From Cercospora beticola (lineage: Eukaryota; Ascomycota; Dothideomycetes; Mycosphaerellales; Mycosphaerellaceae): a stretch of 64,000 nucleotides of DNA. The notes below the pieces were generated by a model. That model was not told where the DNA came from. It made no database searches and saw only the letters and a program-made list of their open reading frames with translations. The stretch spans positions 3,100,001 through 3,164,000 of the forward strand of contig NC_088938.1 in NCBI RefSeq assembly GCF_033473495.1. The letters are read 5' to 3'. Of the stretch, positions 22,601 through 32,324 are shown one piece after another. The position numbers and the translations under genes were made by a program. Each line of letters starts with the position of its first letter. Position 1 is the first letter of the stretch.

Positions 22601-23924
22601 TATGGATAGACGTCGATCAAGCATCTTGGTCAATGGGAAGGAGGAGACACCGCCAGCTCCAATGGTTTTACTGCCTCTGACGTCGATGCAGAAGAGACTG
22701 CTACAGGGTTCGATCGGTGGCCATCATGCTCCTGCTGGGGCAGAATACTATGCTCTCGATCTACCATCGAGACTGGAGCCGTCCAAAGTCATTGAGGGTT
22801 GTCGAAAGCTCGTGGAGCACTTCGATGTGCTTCGCACAGTCTTTGTACAGGTCGAGAACTCTGTCTTCCAAACCGTCCTGCCCGCTGTGGACGTGCCGAT
22901 CGAGGTACACCAGATGGACAATGGCCTCGATGAAGCTTCCGATGCCTTCATACGGAAGGATGCCAATATTCCATTAACACTGGGGCGCAGTCTGCTGCGC
23001 ATGTATGTCTTGCACAAGAGTGGAGAATATATGCGCATAATCTTACGCAGCAACCAAGCCTACACAGACGGACAGAGCATTGCCACCCTCGGACTTGCGT
23101 TGGCCGATGTGCTTAGCGGCAAAGAACTGAGAGCTGGTCCAACCTTTCACGATTTCATACAGCACGTGAAAAACGAATCGAACAAGAGTCGATCGTACTG
23201 GCGGAATCTACTACTCGGTGCCTCCATGACTTTCGTTCCCAAAGCACCATCCTCGTCAGTGGCATCTAAAGATATCAAGACACTGTCCGCAACCAGCATC
23301 ATGCAGCTTCCCAGCATAGCCTCCTCCACGCCTTCCACAGTCTTCACGGCAGCTTGTGCAGTCCTTCTCGGACGACTCACATCAAACGCCAAGGAAGTAC
23401 TCTTTGGCCGTCATATCGTAATGCGCAACTCGTCGACCTCCTCTCATCAACAGAGTTCTCTCACAGTCGTTCCATGCACGAACCTGGTCCCCGTCCGCGT
23501 GCGTCTCGAACCAAAGACTTCGATTCTCAAACAAATCGCAGAGCAATTCGTCGCAGGAATGGAATATGAGAATGTCGCATTTGAGGATGTCGGCAACGAT
23601 CGATGTTTGACACTTCTAGGAGATGAAGGACAGGAGATTGGAGTGGATTTCGGTATGGTGAGCGAGTTTCACTCTGCTCAGGAGAGATTTATCGGAGGAA
23701 GAGATGGAGTGAAGTGGTTGGGTAAGAGGGAGAATGAAGTATTGAGGAGTAATGCCGTGATTGTGGAGGGATGTGAGCTGGGCAACGGAAGAGTAAAGGT
23801 TGAGATCAGGGCGAAAACGAATGTTCAGTCCCAAGAGAGGTTGGCAGAGATGATGGGATTGATGGAGGAGGCTGTCAGAGAGTTGGGTAAAGAGGGAAGG
23901 GGAAAGAGAGGGTTTGAGGATTAG
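19674..23924 (+). CDS. NRPS-like protein with degenerate catalytic motifs (partial C - A - carrier - C)
   Basis: One uninterrupted frame of about 1416 residues from the ATG at 19674. ATGs at 19812, 19821 and 19824 are plausible starts, and the upstream part looks unlike the family. Order: C-terminal half of a condensation-like domain (about 19.95-20.58 kb), an adenylation domain (about 20.6-22.2 kb), a carrier-like domain (about 22.2-22.45 kb) and a full condensation domain (about 22.66-23.8 kb). Adenylation motifs near the end survive (FKTGDLVRY, VRGKRIDLTEIE, MDKNGRVDRKKL). The glycine-rich A3 loop is replaced by LPTTGNSLAVLTHANF. The carrier reads LGGDETSAS, with Glu where the phosphopantetheine Ser belongs. 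The second condensation domain has NQAYTDG instead of HHxxxDG. No tailoring genes flank it. Confidence 0.8.
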   Translation: MMSEPWQDRACLSWPSRAGIVGNMVTLAREGAIGISEATTTAGGSSMPLMMDSTELTMNHHSTNTANTSASAIGREDTAAIFCHEQFADLDAEQFPRLPSATYTPRPSKSFESTIEGLGWDSSAFKPTIFVRLAWALLQAKYTNNQDVLFGAATGINGTAYPNRVRLDYNETVEQALQALQSQSESLAAAVSTTDSKDLSSRQAALDCECDYQTMLVLTSSSTPSVEIAPQMRERRRQSLIDLYALTLECTVSITGLWIRFVFDPAVLSSRQIERMSAQLRHVLSQILMQPQSKVGEIGIACEDDLRDIEEWNSSSLSSEGTSKTVVELLKKATDREALAVDAWDGKFTYAQLDDFSTRLAFHLAEMGVGKGAIVPVCLEKSKWMSVAILGVIKSGAATLCLNANHPAGYLCKIMSGRSQISALVCSDSTRDLTSQIADGRSVVVLGDNFFATLHIEPVEPLPAIEPEDMLCVLPTTGNSLAVLTHANFAVGIINQSKICSITSKSRLYDLHSYNSSLAYLNNLLAFTNGSCLCVPSDPQRKQSLADSLAEYQASILITTAASAQHIDFTTAVDLETVVVSGEFTPKLELPPHVKLISVYGAPECSIMAMCATEDQMLDREGSLGRGMGSKTWIVSTSNSGTLCGVGEVGELWLEGPLVGAGYLKDAGKSRESFMDNVAFSIKDGGSAPSGRIFKTGDLVRYMSDGSIVFVGHREAHVKKVRGKRIDLTEIEGHMKELLGEQVMDVVAEVIAAQGQPEPVLAAFIVPAGDSVLDSSQLRQSVAQLAEELATVLKQQLPSNMVPIVFLALRSVPMDKNGRVDRKKLRETAERKSQDPENRTAVHAIRPAQAMTVLEVQLQQLWAQVLGIKDRSSITANSDWITLGGDETSASKLVAAAQNWGLAVSVADVLARTRLADLAECVKHFHRASVVAPEGMDQPSWSDMRRGTFQSSFASDKSGFGGSNGVRNNSAVTKNSMDRRRSSILVNGKEETPPAPMVLLPLTSMQKRLLQGSIGGHHAPAGAEYYALDLPSRLEPSKVIEGCRKLVEHFDVLRTVFVQVENSVFQTVLPAVDVPIEVHQMDNGLDEASDAFIRKDANIPLTLGRSLLRMYVLHKSGEYMRIILRSNQAYTDGQSIATLGLALADVLSGKELRAGPTFHDFIQHVKNESNKSRSYWRNLLLGASMTFVPKAPSSSVASKDIKTLSATSIMQLPSIASSTPSTVFTAACAVLLGRLTSNAKEVLFGRHIVMRNSSTSSHQQSSLTVVPCTNLVPVRVRLEPKTSILKQIAEQFVAGMEYENVAFEDVGNDRCLTLLGDEGQEIGVDFGMVSEFHSAQERFIGGRDGVKWLGKRENEVLRSNAVIVEGCELGNGRVKVEIRAKTNVQSQERLAEMMGLMEEAVRELGKEGRGKRGFED

Positions 23925-26900
23925 TTTTGAGTCGACACAATGATTGCAATTATGGCGCTGTCTTATACAGCCACTTCAATATCCACGCTATCGCGATTCT
24001 TCTCGCACGGCATTATTGTATCTCTCTACGAGCCGACACTAGAACTCGAAAACACATCGACAAACCTTCTATATCAGCCACTGTCTTCGGACGAGACCAG
24101 TGATTATCCTTTGCTTTGGAGCACCCATATCAACACTTGAGACCTTCAGAGCAAGTCCACAGCAACCCTCAATCGCCGAGCCCTTCTGCATAGACGCCAA
24201 CAGCATCAGGCAGAGTTTTGATGCACAGCCGCACTACCTATGCCATCTCCATCAGACAAACACTCCGCTTACGTCTCCCAACTTGAAATCCAACAAGCCA
24301 AACCTCCCTAGTCCCGCTTATTAGCTCAGCAGCTCACGTCCCTTCAAACATACTTATCAAAGTACATCGGTACCTCCCTACCGCACAGCCTACTGTAGAC
24401 AAACTTCACACCACATCTTCTGCCTCCTGCAATCCCTACCAGAAAACCTAAGCCTGACTCGCGAACTCAGTTTCCAAAGTCCTTGATCCCAGTCAACCAT
24501 CTTCATCCGCACGTGGCGAACAACATGCTCTGCAGGAGGGGGCCTGAGTCATGTCATGGCGGACATTCGGGTCCAGCAGAGAATGTCACATGCGAGATAC
24601 CTGTGGTTTTTGCTGACAGCAGCGGAGATAAGAGGTTAGGAATAGGGGAGATGATGGAAAAGACCTGGCTCTCGCAGTTTCGTGCATGAGTCTGGCTTGT
24701 AAGATCGGAGAATTTTTCGGTTGAGGTCGAAGTCAAGTGGAAAAGTATTTCCAGTGTGACACGAGATGAACTCAGATTCAGGGCGAGCGACAGCATGATA
24801 GCGTGCCCGGCGAAACGTGAAGAGCCATCATTCAACAGGCGTAAAACCTGCGGACCAGACGCGTTTACGCACAAGAATTGAGATCTTTTCAATTCGTGTC
24901 ATGTCCTGCCATGGGACTTCTAACTCGCTCGCGGACCTGTACTCTTCTCTACACTTGTACGCCGCGAAAGCGCGGATATTGATTTCCAGTGATTATCGAT
25001 TCCAGCCTCGAGACTTCGCCACCACCAAGCACGAAGCCTATCATGAAACCCAGATTGCAGGACTAGCATTGCTCAAATTAGAGACTTACGCCAAGAGATT
25101 TCTTCACAACGTCTCATGAAACTCAACTACTCCTTGCTCGCGGCCAAAAAAAAATTGTACCTCCTAGAGGAAGTCAAACTTCATGATGATGAGTGAACAA
25201 GCGTCACGATGATGGAATTGACATTGTGCTCTCGACATTCCTAGTCCGTGTCGTTATGGTTCACTTGCTTCTGGTGAGCTTTGCTGTGCACTCCAATAAC
25301 CATCCGCTTTGTCTCCGCAATCATTCGAGATCGTTGTCGGGGGTGGACATCTGCTAAATCCAAAGAAAGGGCGAAAGTAGAACGTGTGGTCTGATATCCT
25401 GCGCGGCCGGCGGACAGGAAAGGCGCAACGGTCGGGTCACAGCAGTTCCATTGAACTGCGGCTGCTCTGGCGCGGTCCGAAACGTTTCTGCGTGAGCAAC
25501 GAGCGGAGCGGAGCGGGCAACGATGCTTGTAGGCCGCTATTGAATCTTGGGCCAGTACATGTATACATGACCAGGTACGATTCTGCGAATGAGGATTGAA
25601 TGTGCAGTGAAGACCTTGACATGTACTTTTCTCATGTCAGCATTAAAGACTTCCATTTTGTCGAGAGCAATCTCTCGGAAGACTGTGAAACAAACCATGT
25701 CAGTCTGACTGGTAGACCAACCCGCAATGCCTTGTGGTATCAGCAGAAGTCAGATATAGCTGGCAAGCAGATCTCAAACCTCTGCTTGGCAAAGTCGACA
25801 AAGCCACGATCTTCACTCCTTGCGATAATCCGTGCGCGCGTATCGCTACGTCAACCAGGCCAGCATGCAGGCCTGTCATCCGATGTACTCAAGAGCACGT
25901 TTCTTGCAAGGATACAAGGAAAGGGTCGCCTGTTGTCAGATGTGGAGGAGTCGGAAAGTCAATTCTTCGAGAGTTCGGATCCTGAACATGCAACGGGACC
26001 GAGCAGAAAATGTGGTCTGAGGTTCCTGCGATCCCTTCCGCGCGCGATGATAGCATAGGGGCGGTGAGATCTTAGTTGGAAAGTGATGATGTGTACCGAT
26101 GGACGAGTAGTGAAGTCGTCAGCGCCGAGTCTTAGTCGTTCTGATTTCGGTGAGCGGCGAGCTGAGTAGAGCACAAGAAGTCGGACCGCAAAGGACTTAC
26201 TGTTGTCTTTTGCAATTCTCATACTAGAAAATCTGATGTCACTGAGCACAGTAGATACTATGCTCGTAGTCATCGTTCCAATGCCGAGGGAGCATTCCAA
26301 ACAGCCATGGGGTTTCTCCCACGAGACTTCTCCGAATCACTCAACCAACGCAACACGTTGAGCCACATGCAATCGCAATCCCGGACTCCTGAGCTCGTAA
26401 GTTAAGATTCGTCCTTTTCTGACTTCGTCATCTAAAGCATGCTTCCACGTGACGATGGCGGTGAAGTTAGAAGTTAGAAAGAAGCTGCCTGTTCGGCAGA
26501 GCATTGGCCCAAAGCAGGAGCCCAAATTACAAACAAGGAAGGGACACGAGTACACAAACTCTATGCAGAGAGTTGTTCAGGAACTTTGACTGCCCCTTAC
26601 GGATGATCGGATAGTCGTTTGTAATGGTACTTCAATACCAAAGAGTTCCGATCGGCTCGTGCAAACCGCGGGCCCGGAGCGTACCTGGATGATTCGGAGG
26701 CAAGAGTGATATTCGGATACGTTCACTTCGGCGCGCCATAGGAAGAAGGTCGTGTGTACTGGTACGCAGGCAATGTGTCCACGTCAAGCAGCCCGTGCCA
26801 CCAAGTCTGCGACAACAAGAGTCAGAACTTGCTTGCGGCCGCGATGGACTTCGTGCCCCGGCAGGTGACGACGTGTCCGATGGGATAACTCGGGGTCTCA

Positions 26901-27182
26901 GGAAGAACGTCGTATATATTGGTACACTGTCATTCCATCCGAGTCAACAAGTCCGCGGCAACCTGAGTCAGAACTTGGCGCGGCCGCAATGCTTCGTTGT
27001 CGTGCGTCCTGACAGGCACGAAGGAGTCGACGAAGGCAGCGCGAGGCGCCTACAGTTCAAGGTCGTTCTCATACCCCGGGTATCATATCCTACATGCAGT
27101 ACTGTCCATCCAAGAGTTCAGTTCTATCCTCTTGCAACCCTTCATCGTGATAATCATGCAATCCTTCGACATTCCCCTTCCA
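23925..27182. other. Gene-poor region of about 3.3 kb
   Basis: Between the convergent 3' ends of the NRPS-like gene and CHK1. Several short frames exist (24817-25119 and 25600-26058 are the longest on the plus strand) but none has a recognisable domain or clean splice structure. A diverged direct repeat occupies 26741-27010. Base composition is not strikingly AT-rich. Confidence 0.45.
26741..27010. repeat. Diverged direct repeat, two copies about 160 bp apart
   Basis: Copy 1 begins at 26741 (GGAAGAAGGTCGTGTGTACT) and copy 2 at 26901 (GGAAGAACGTCGTATATATT). They stay alignable through the AAGTC-GCG-CAAC, GAGTCAGAACTTG and GCGGCCGC segments, about 100 bp per copy with small gaps. Several differences are C/T or G/A transitions (GTGTGTACTGG against ATATATTGG), as expected if repeat-induced point mutation had acted, though random divergence is also possible. 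No coding capacity recognised. Confidence 0.6.
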
Positions 27183-29059
27183 CTACTGCTGCCCAGCACC
27201 GACAATGCCATCTTTACAAAGTACAGCCACCTGTTTGAACAGTCTTCTCCAGCCTAGGGGATCACCCTTCAGCTTAAGGAATCTCGTCTCCAGGACTTCC
27301 ACAGCGCCAGCTCCAGTTGCCGTTCCACCAACACGGATCCTCTCTACAACGACTTGTCCTTGAATCGGCATCTTATTCGCATCCAGTGTCTTGACCCATA
27401 TGCTGACCATGTCCTCCTTGCCCTCCATTGCAGAGGCAGCAGGAGGTGCAACAGGGATGTTCAGCCGATGAAGGGCATCCAGTATCATGGGCAGGAGCTG
27501 ACCGAATGAGAGCACAGAAATAAAGCGTGCGAGAGAGTGCGACGGCACAATATCCTTGAATTGCCGGGCAGCTTGCGTGAGAGTCAGAGGGACGGAGGGA
27601 GTTGCGGAGAATTGACTCATCGAGGGGTCCTCGGAGAACAAGTCGTGAAGGTCTGTAGGCATCACCTGCCCATTTCGTGCCGCAATCGAAGTATGCGCTG
27701 CCACAGCTGCAGTCCGGTCGTGGTTCGTCTGTGGTTGTGAAGCCGAGATTCCATTTCCAGCGCCCACTCGCGGCGGAGCTTCCCAGTCATAGGCGGAGGC
27801 ATCGCCCAAAGGCGTCTCTGGCTGTGTCGAAGCGAATTGGGCCCATCTCGGGTCCTGTCTGCTGTCGACATCCATGGCATCTCCTTGACTTGCCGCAGTC
27901 TGCCCTCCAGTACCAGGCCTCCTCCGCTGACTGCTCTGCACGTCGGCTGAGAAGTCCACCTTCAATGACTCCATCATCTGGGTGGCCAAACCAATCGGAT
28001 CCTTCGCTCTTCCCTTCGAGTTCAAGTGGTGATTACTCCTCGTAAACCAAGGATGCTTCCTCACCGACTCCAACGAGAACCTCCCCTCGGGCTCAATGTT
28101 CAACATGCCCCGTACCAAACTCAATGCCTCCGGAGGGACGTTCCCCCATAGTTCATCCGTGGTCCTTCCTTTTGTCGTAACATATTCGTGATATTCGTAA
28201 CTGTCCTCCATGACAGGGCTGTCCCAAGGCGTATTGCCCACCAATAAGACAAACAGCACGATGGCACAAGACCACACATCTGCAACAGCAGGGTCGTATC
28301 CCACCTTATCCTCTTCCCGGTTCTTTCTCTTCTGATTTTGTTTTCCCACATCGATGATCTCCGGTGCAATATACGGCGGACTCCCACACACCATCCCGCA
28401 AGTCTTCCGTTTCCCACTCTTGAGTTCCAGAAACTGCGTCGCGAGTCCAAAATCCGCGAGTTTGAGATCACCTTCTCCGCTCAAAAGCATGTTCTCGGGC
28501 TTGATGTCTCGATGCGCGACGCCTTTTCCGTGACACCATGCAATCGCAGATATGAGTTGAGTAAAGTAGAAATGCGCCACGTCTTCGCCTACTCCTGCGT
28601 CGGCTTCAATCTTGTCGAATAGGTCGCCGCCTTCGGCGAGCTCGAGTGCCAGCCAGACCCAAGCGGGATCTTCGCCATGGCGGATGTAGCGAATGATGTT
28701 TTGGTGCGGAGAAACGTGGGCATGGAGGGAGAGCTCGATCTGAAGCTGGCGGGGTCGGAGTCGTCCGGCGCGGAAGGCGTGGTCTTTGTTGATGAACTTG
28801 ACGGCGATGACGGGCCCGGAGGAGTGTGGTGGGATGGCTTTGCGGATGCTATTGGCGTGATAGTCAGAACATGTGTGTCGCGTCTGGCGTTACAAGAAAG
28901 GATGGACGTACGAGGCATATGCGCCAGAACCAATTGTCTTGGAGACGATGCGGAATGGTAGATTGGTGGGCAGCGGAACTGCTTGTGACTGCGAAGTGTT
29001 AGCGGGTGATTGAGGTGGTCTTGCTGCAGAGGAGTCGATACTCCTGGAGGGCCACCCAT
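27183..29059 (-). CDS. chk1: Checkpoint serine/threonine kinase Chk1
   Basis: Three exons: 29059-29042 (six codons), 28988-28912 and 28848-27183, giving 586 residues. The introns are 53 nt (GTATCG donor, GCTAACACTTCGCAG end) and 63 nt (GTACGT...CAATAG). No in-frame ATG exists without the tiny first exon. Kinase motifs are complete: glycine loop SKTIGSGAYAS, VIAVKFINK, the GVAHRDIKPENMLL catalytic loop, KLADFGLAT and GSPPYIAPEI. The N-terminal LPFRIVSKTIGSGAYAS start and the C-terminal KA1-like region (DPLGWRRLFKQV) fit Chk1. The region between about 330 and 440 is rich in Ser, Thr and Gln, with SQ/TQ sites that could be checkpoint targets. Known role of the family: nuclear effector of the DNA-damage and replication checkpoint. 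Confidence 0.85.
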
Positions 29060-30087
29060 GGCTGTACAAATCCAACGCCAACCGCAATGCAAGATGCTGA
29101 AGAAGACCAAGTGCTGTTTAGGCAGACAATGTGTAGTTCGGCAGACACTAGTCAAGTAGAGTGACGCGACGTCAAAGCACGCGCCGACGCGATAAACACC
29201 AATGTCCGCGTTGGGTCGCCTGAGGAACCAATCACGCCGCACTCAGGCCATTAATTCAACACCACAGCGAGCAACACTTCATCATTAGAAGGAATTCAGA
29301 GACAAGTTCACAACTATTCCTCAGATCTTTCTAGTTTCGATTCAATTGTTTGGTTGAAGAATTATACTATACAAAAGCTCAATAGAGAGAGCTCGAGAGC
29401 GTCCCAGTCATAGCAGAACCAACTGCTCTATTATCCCAATCTCGTGCTCTGCTCATCCAAAGCCAAGAGAAGTCGTTGCTCCACGTAAAGAGATAAAGAG
29501 ATCAGCTGCCTGTCATATGTCATTCCTTCCCCGCTAGATTGAAGGACGCCCGCCGCAATGCTTGTCAAACAATAACAGCCTGCGCATTTCCCGGATGCGT
29601 TGCTCGTGAGTAGCAATGGTATCTCAGACAGTTCCCAAAACGCCGATCGCTTGCTGATTGTAGCCAAAGATGAGAGAGACGTACGAGTGTAATCCAATCC
29701 ATGTAGTGATCAAAGGCCTAGATCGGTGCAACCGCAGGCAGCCGCATTTTTCATGCAAAACCTGTTGCGCATGCCTAGACTTCATTAGTCCAAGCTCCCA
29801 TCTGGTATAAGATTCCGGATGTTGTGAAAGGTAGATTCTCAGGAGGTTGCCAAATGTGGAGGTAAGCTTTGCGTATGCCACGCAATGCGCAGCCCGGCAA
29901 ATTCACCCTGTCGTGCGCCAGGATGTGAGGCGACTCCTGCAGCTCGTCATGGCACGTGTCGGGCACGCTGCAGCACGCGGCTGTCCACCCGAGAGCTGAC
30001 ACGCATGGGAAATGTTCATCGTCATGATGGTCAATAGTGATCAGATGACCGAGATAGTGGCAATTGCGGATCTTGAGGGCCCAGCAC
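29060..30087. other. Intergenic region between chk1 and the RGS gene
   Basis: About 1 kb holding the chk1 promoter and the 3' flank of the RGS gene, both on the minus strand. Short minus-strand frames at 29624-29881 and 29775-30113 overlap each other and lack features. No gene supported. Confidence 0.4.
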
Positions 30088-32324
30088 CTATCCGGACACG
30101 TTCGCAGCTGCAAATTTGGAGATCATGTGCTCCAAGTTTCGCTCTTTGAGGACTGCGGCATATTTTGGCTCCCGAAAGAATTTAGGTACGGAATCCTGGT
30201 CATGTTAGCACGCACTTCTGCCTATACGAAGAACGAAATTCAAACTTACGCTAGCCATAAGCTTGAACACGCTGCTTTGAGCCTGATCGAAGAGATCTGC
30301 CACTTCATCCAGGCTGCGAATCATCTGCTCGTCCTCGCCGACTGCGCGAGTCATGCGAGCAGCGAGTGCATTCCGTAAGTTGTGATCAATGTTGAGCTCG
30401 CAGGGTGAACCGGGTGCAAGGAAGGCATTGTAAAGCGAATAGGCCGATGCGAGGGTTTCCCTGATAACGTCAGGCCGTGGTATCGAAGAGCCGCGCTTAG
30501 CCCGCTGGTAGTCATCCAGGAAGGACTTGACTTCAGTGTAAAACGACAAATTCTCCTCGCAGTGTGTCTCGCGCAGATACTCTCTGAATAGTAAACGCAG
30601 AGCAGGATCGCGGATGATGACCGTCATGCGATTGGTGTTCGAGTCGCGGACCGGCATGCTGGAGCCGTTCGGGCGGGCAGCGCCGGTCGCAGTCTCTCCA
30701 TGGGAGGACGTCGCCGGAGTTGGTACCCAACCAGCAACTTGCATGCCCTTCAGGGTGACAGCATATTTGACGTGTCTCGATGCTGCGAAGCGGTGACCCG
30801 CGCCATTCTGTGCACCGCGTTCTTCTCCGAACGGCTCCACGAGCCCGGTCGTCATGAAGAGATTGGCAAGAGTGAAGCCCTCACGCTTGTTGACAGTAGT
30901 CGTGCAGTCCATTAGCCAGTCAAATGCGGCCTTGCCCGTGAAAGCGTAGTAGGCTGTTTGGTCTTTGCGCGAGCTCTTTGCTCGCTCCATCCTCACGCCC
31001 ACGAGCCCCGTCGCGTAATCGTTCAACGAGTCCGAATCCGATGACGAGTGCTCTGACTTGATGTTTGGTCCTGTATCACCAGCGAATCTTCGGAAGAGGA
31101 CGTTGATCGTATCGGCATCGTGCACAATCTCGTCCGTCTCGGGATCGCGCTCGAGGATGACAAGGTTCATCACGTTGCGTGGAGAATCCAGAAGTTCGTT
31201 AACGTGTCGCTGGTGAATGCCGTTTCTTTGACAGAAACGCGAGAGAAGGTGCATGCCTTTCGGTGTCAGCTGCCACACCGAACTTCTAGAACTGAAATCT
31301 GTCCTGCCATCCACCGACTCGATCATCCTGGCCTCCAAGAACCGTGCACAAGTCGCACGAGCCATTTCGCGTGCCATGGAAAATGTGGTCGTGGTCGTTG
31401 TTGTCACTATCCTGTCAGGTGCTTTCGGGTCTGGCATTCGATTCGATTGAGAAAACTTTAGTGACCCCAAATTTGTGATGGCTTCCTCGGTAGTGAAAGT
31501 GTGTGGGTATTTTGAAAATCGAACACGGTGTGGTGTCAATGGCAAACTGACGATTAATGTCGCGAATAGATCTTTGAAATCCTGCACGAATGGTAAGTCT
31601 TGCATCTTGAATGCTTGATGTGCTGAAAGAGCGTGGTGTTAAAATGAGGTGCGGTGGCGAATGACGGCCCAGGGGAGGCATTGGGTAAACAAATGAATCG
31701 ACGTGTGAGGAAGCCACATGGAATAGTGAGAAAACAACATACCCTCGTGTACGGCTGATCGTCGCCCGTCATCTTGAGCAGCTTCGATGATGTTTGATGC
31801 ATCATGCGTGGACTTCGGCGCAGAATGCGCTCGTATGCTTCGGTGTCTTGATACTCGCTGTCCTCAGACTGTCCTCGCTCTCTCCACGTCGCTACGGAGT
31901 CACGGCTCGGCCTGTCGTTGGCAGCCTTTATATTCGTCGAGGAATGATCGGTGAGCGCTGTCTCAGACGATGCGTTAGACCGCGTCGATGCGTCGGAACG
32001 CCTGTCTTGCGAGCCCGCGTCTGAAGGCGAGACAGGCACTTCTGGGAGTGTCTCGCCTTGTGGCCGAACCTCAATCGGCTGTACGATGCCGAGGAGTCGT
32101 TGGCGGCTGAAGGAAGCCAGGCGGGAGTGAGCCTTGCTCTTGACGCTCGACGGGACGGGTTGTTGCTGTCGAGAATCCACCTTGTCGACAGTCGCAAGGG
32201 TGCTATCGGTCGTAGGATGTGGGACGAACGTCGACGTGCGTTCGTCTGGAATAGGGAAGCGCCGAATGGGCAGCTCGGTGAATGTCTGTTGTGAGGGCTG
32301 CGGGCTCAGTCGCAGGCGACGCAA
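30088..32324 (-). CDS. flbA: Regulator of G-protein signalling, FlbA type (5' end incomplete)
   Basis: In Aspergillus FlbA is a GTPase activator for a heterotrimeric G-alpha that restrains vegetative growth and permits conidiation. Exons seen: open frame up to 31743, then 31581-30250 and 30195-30088, with introns of 161 nt (GTATGT...GTGCAG) and 54 nt (GTAAGT...CCAG). Splicing restores KLLKMTGDDQPYTR-DFKDLF and VFKLMAS-DSVPKFFREPKY. Two DEP-type regions (around VWQLTPKGMHLLSRFCQRNG and AAFDWLMDCTTTVNKREGF) precede a C-terminal RGS domain (RLLFREYLRETHCEENLSFY). The frame is open back to 32528, where a TAG closes it, and contains no ATG. The translation start must lie in an upstream exon I could not identify, so 32324 is arbitrary. 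Fully open it would be about 741 residues, near the 700-residue family size. Confidence 0.8.

Noticed and set aside
25600..26058. 152-residue plus-strand open frame in the gene-poor region
   Set aside because: No domain, signal or splice support, and the composition is unremarkable; kept as intergenic although a small species-specific gene cannot be excluded.
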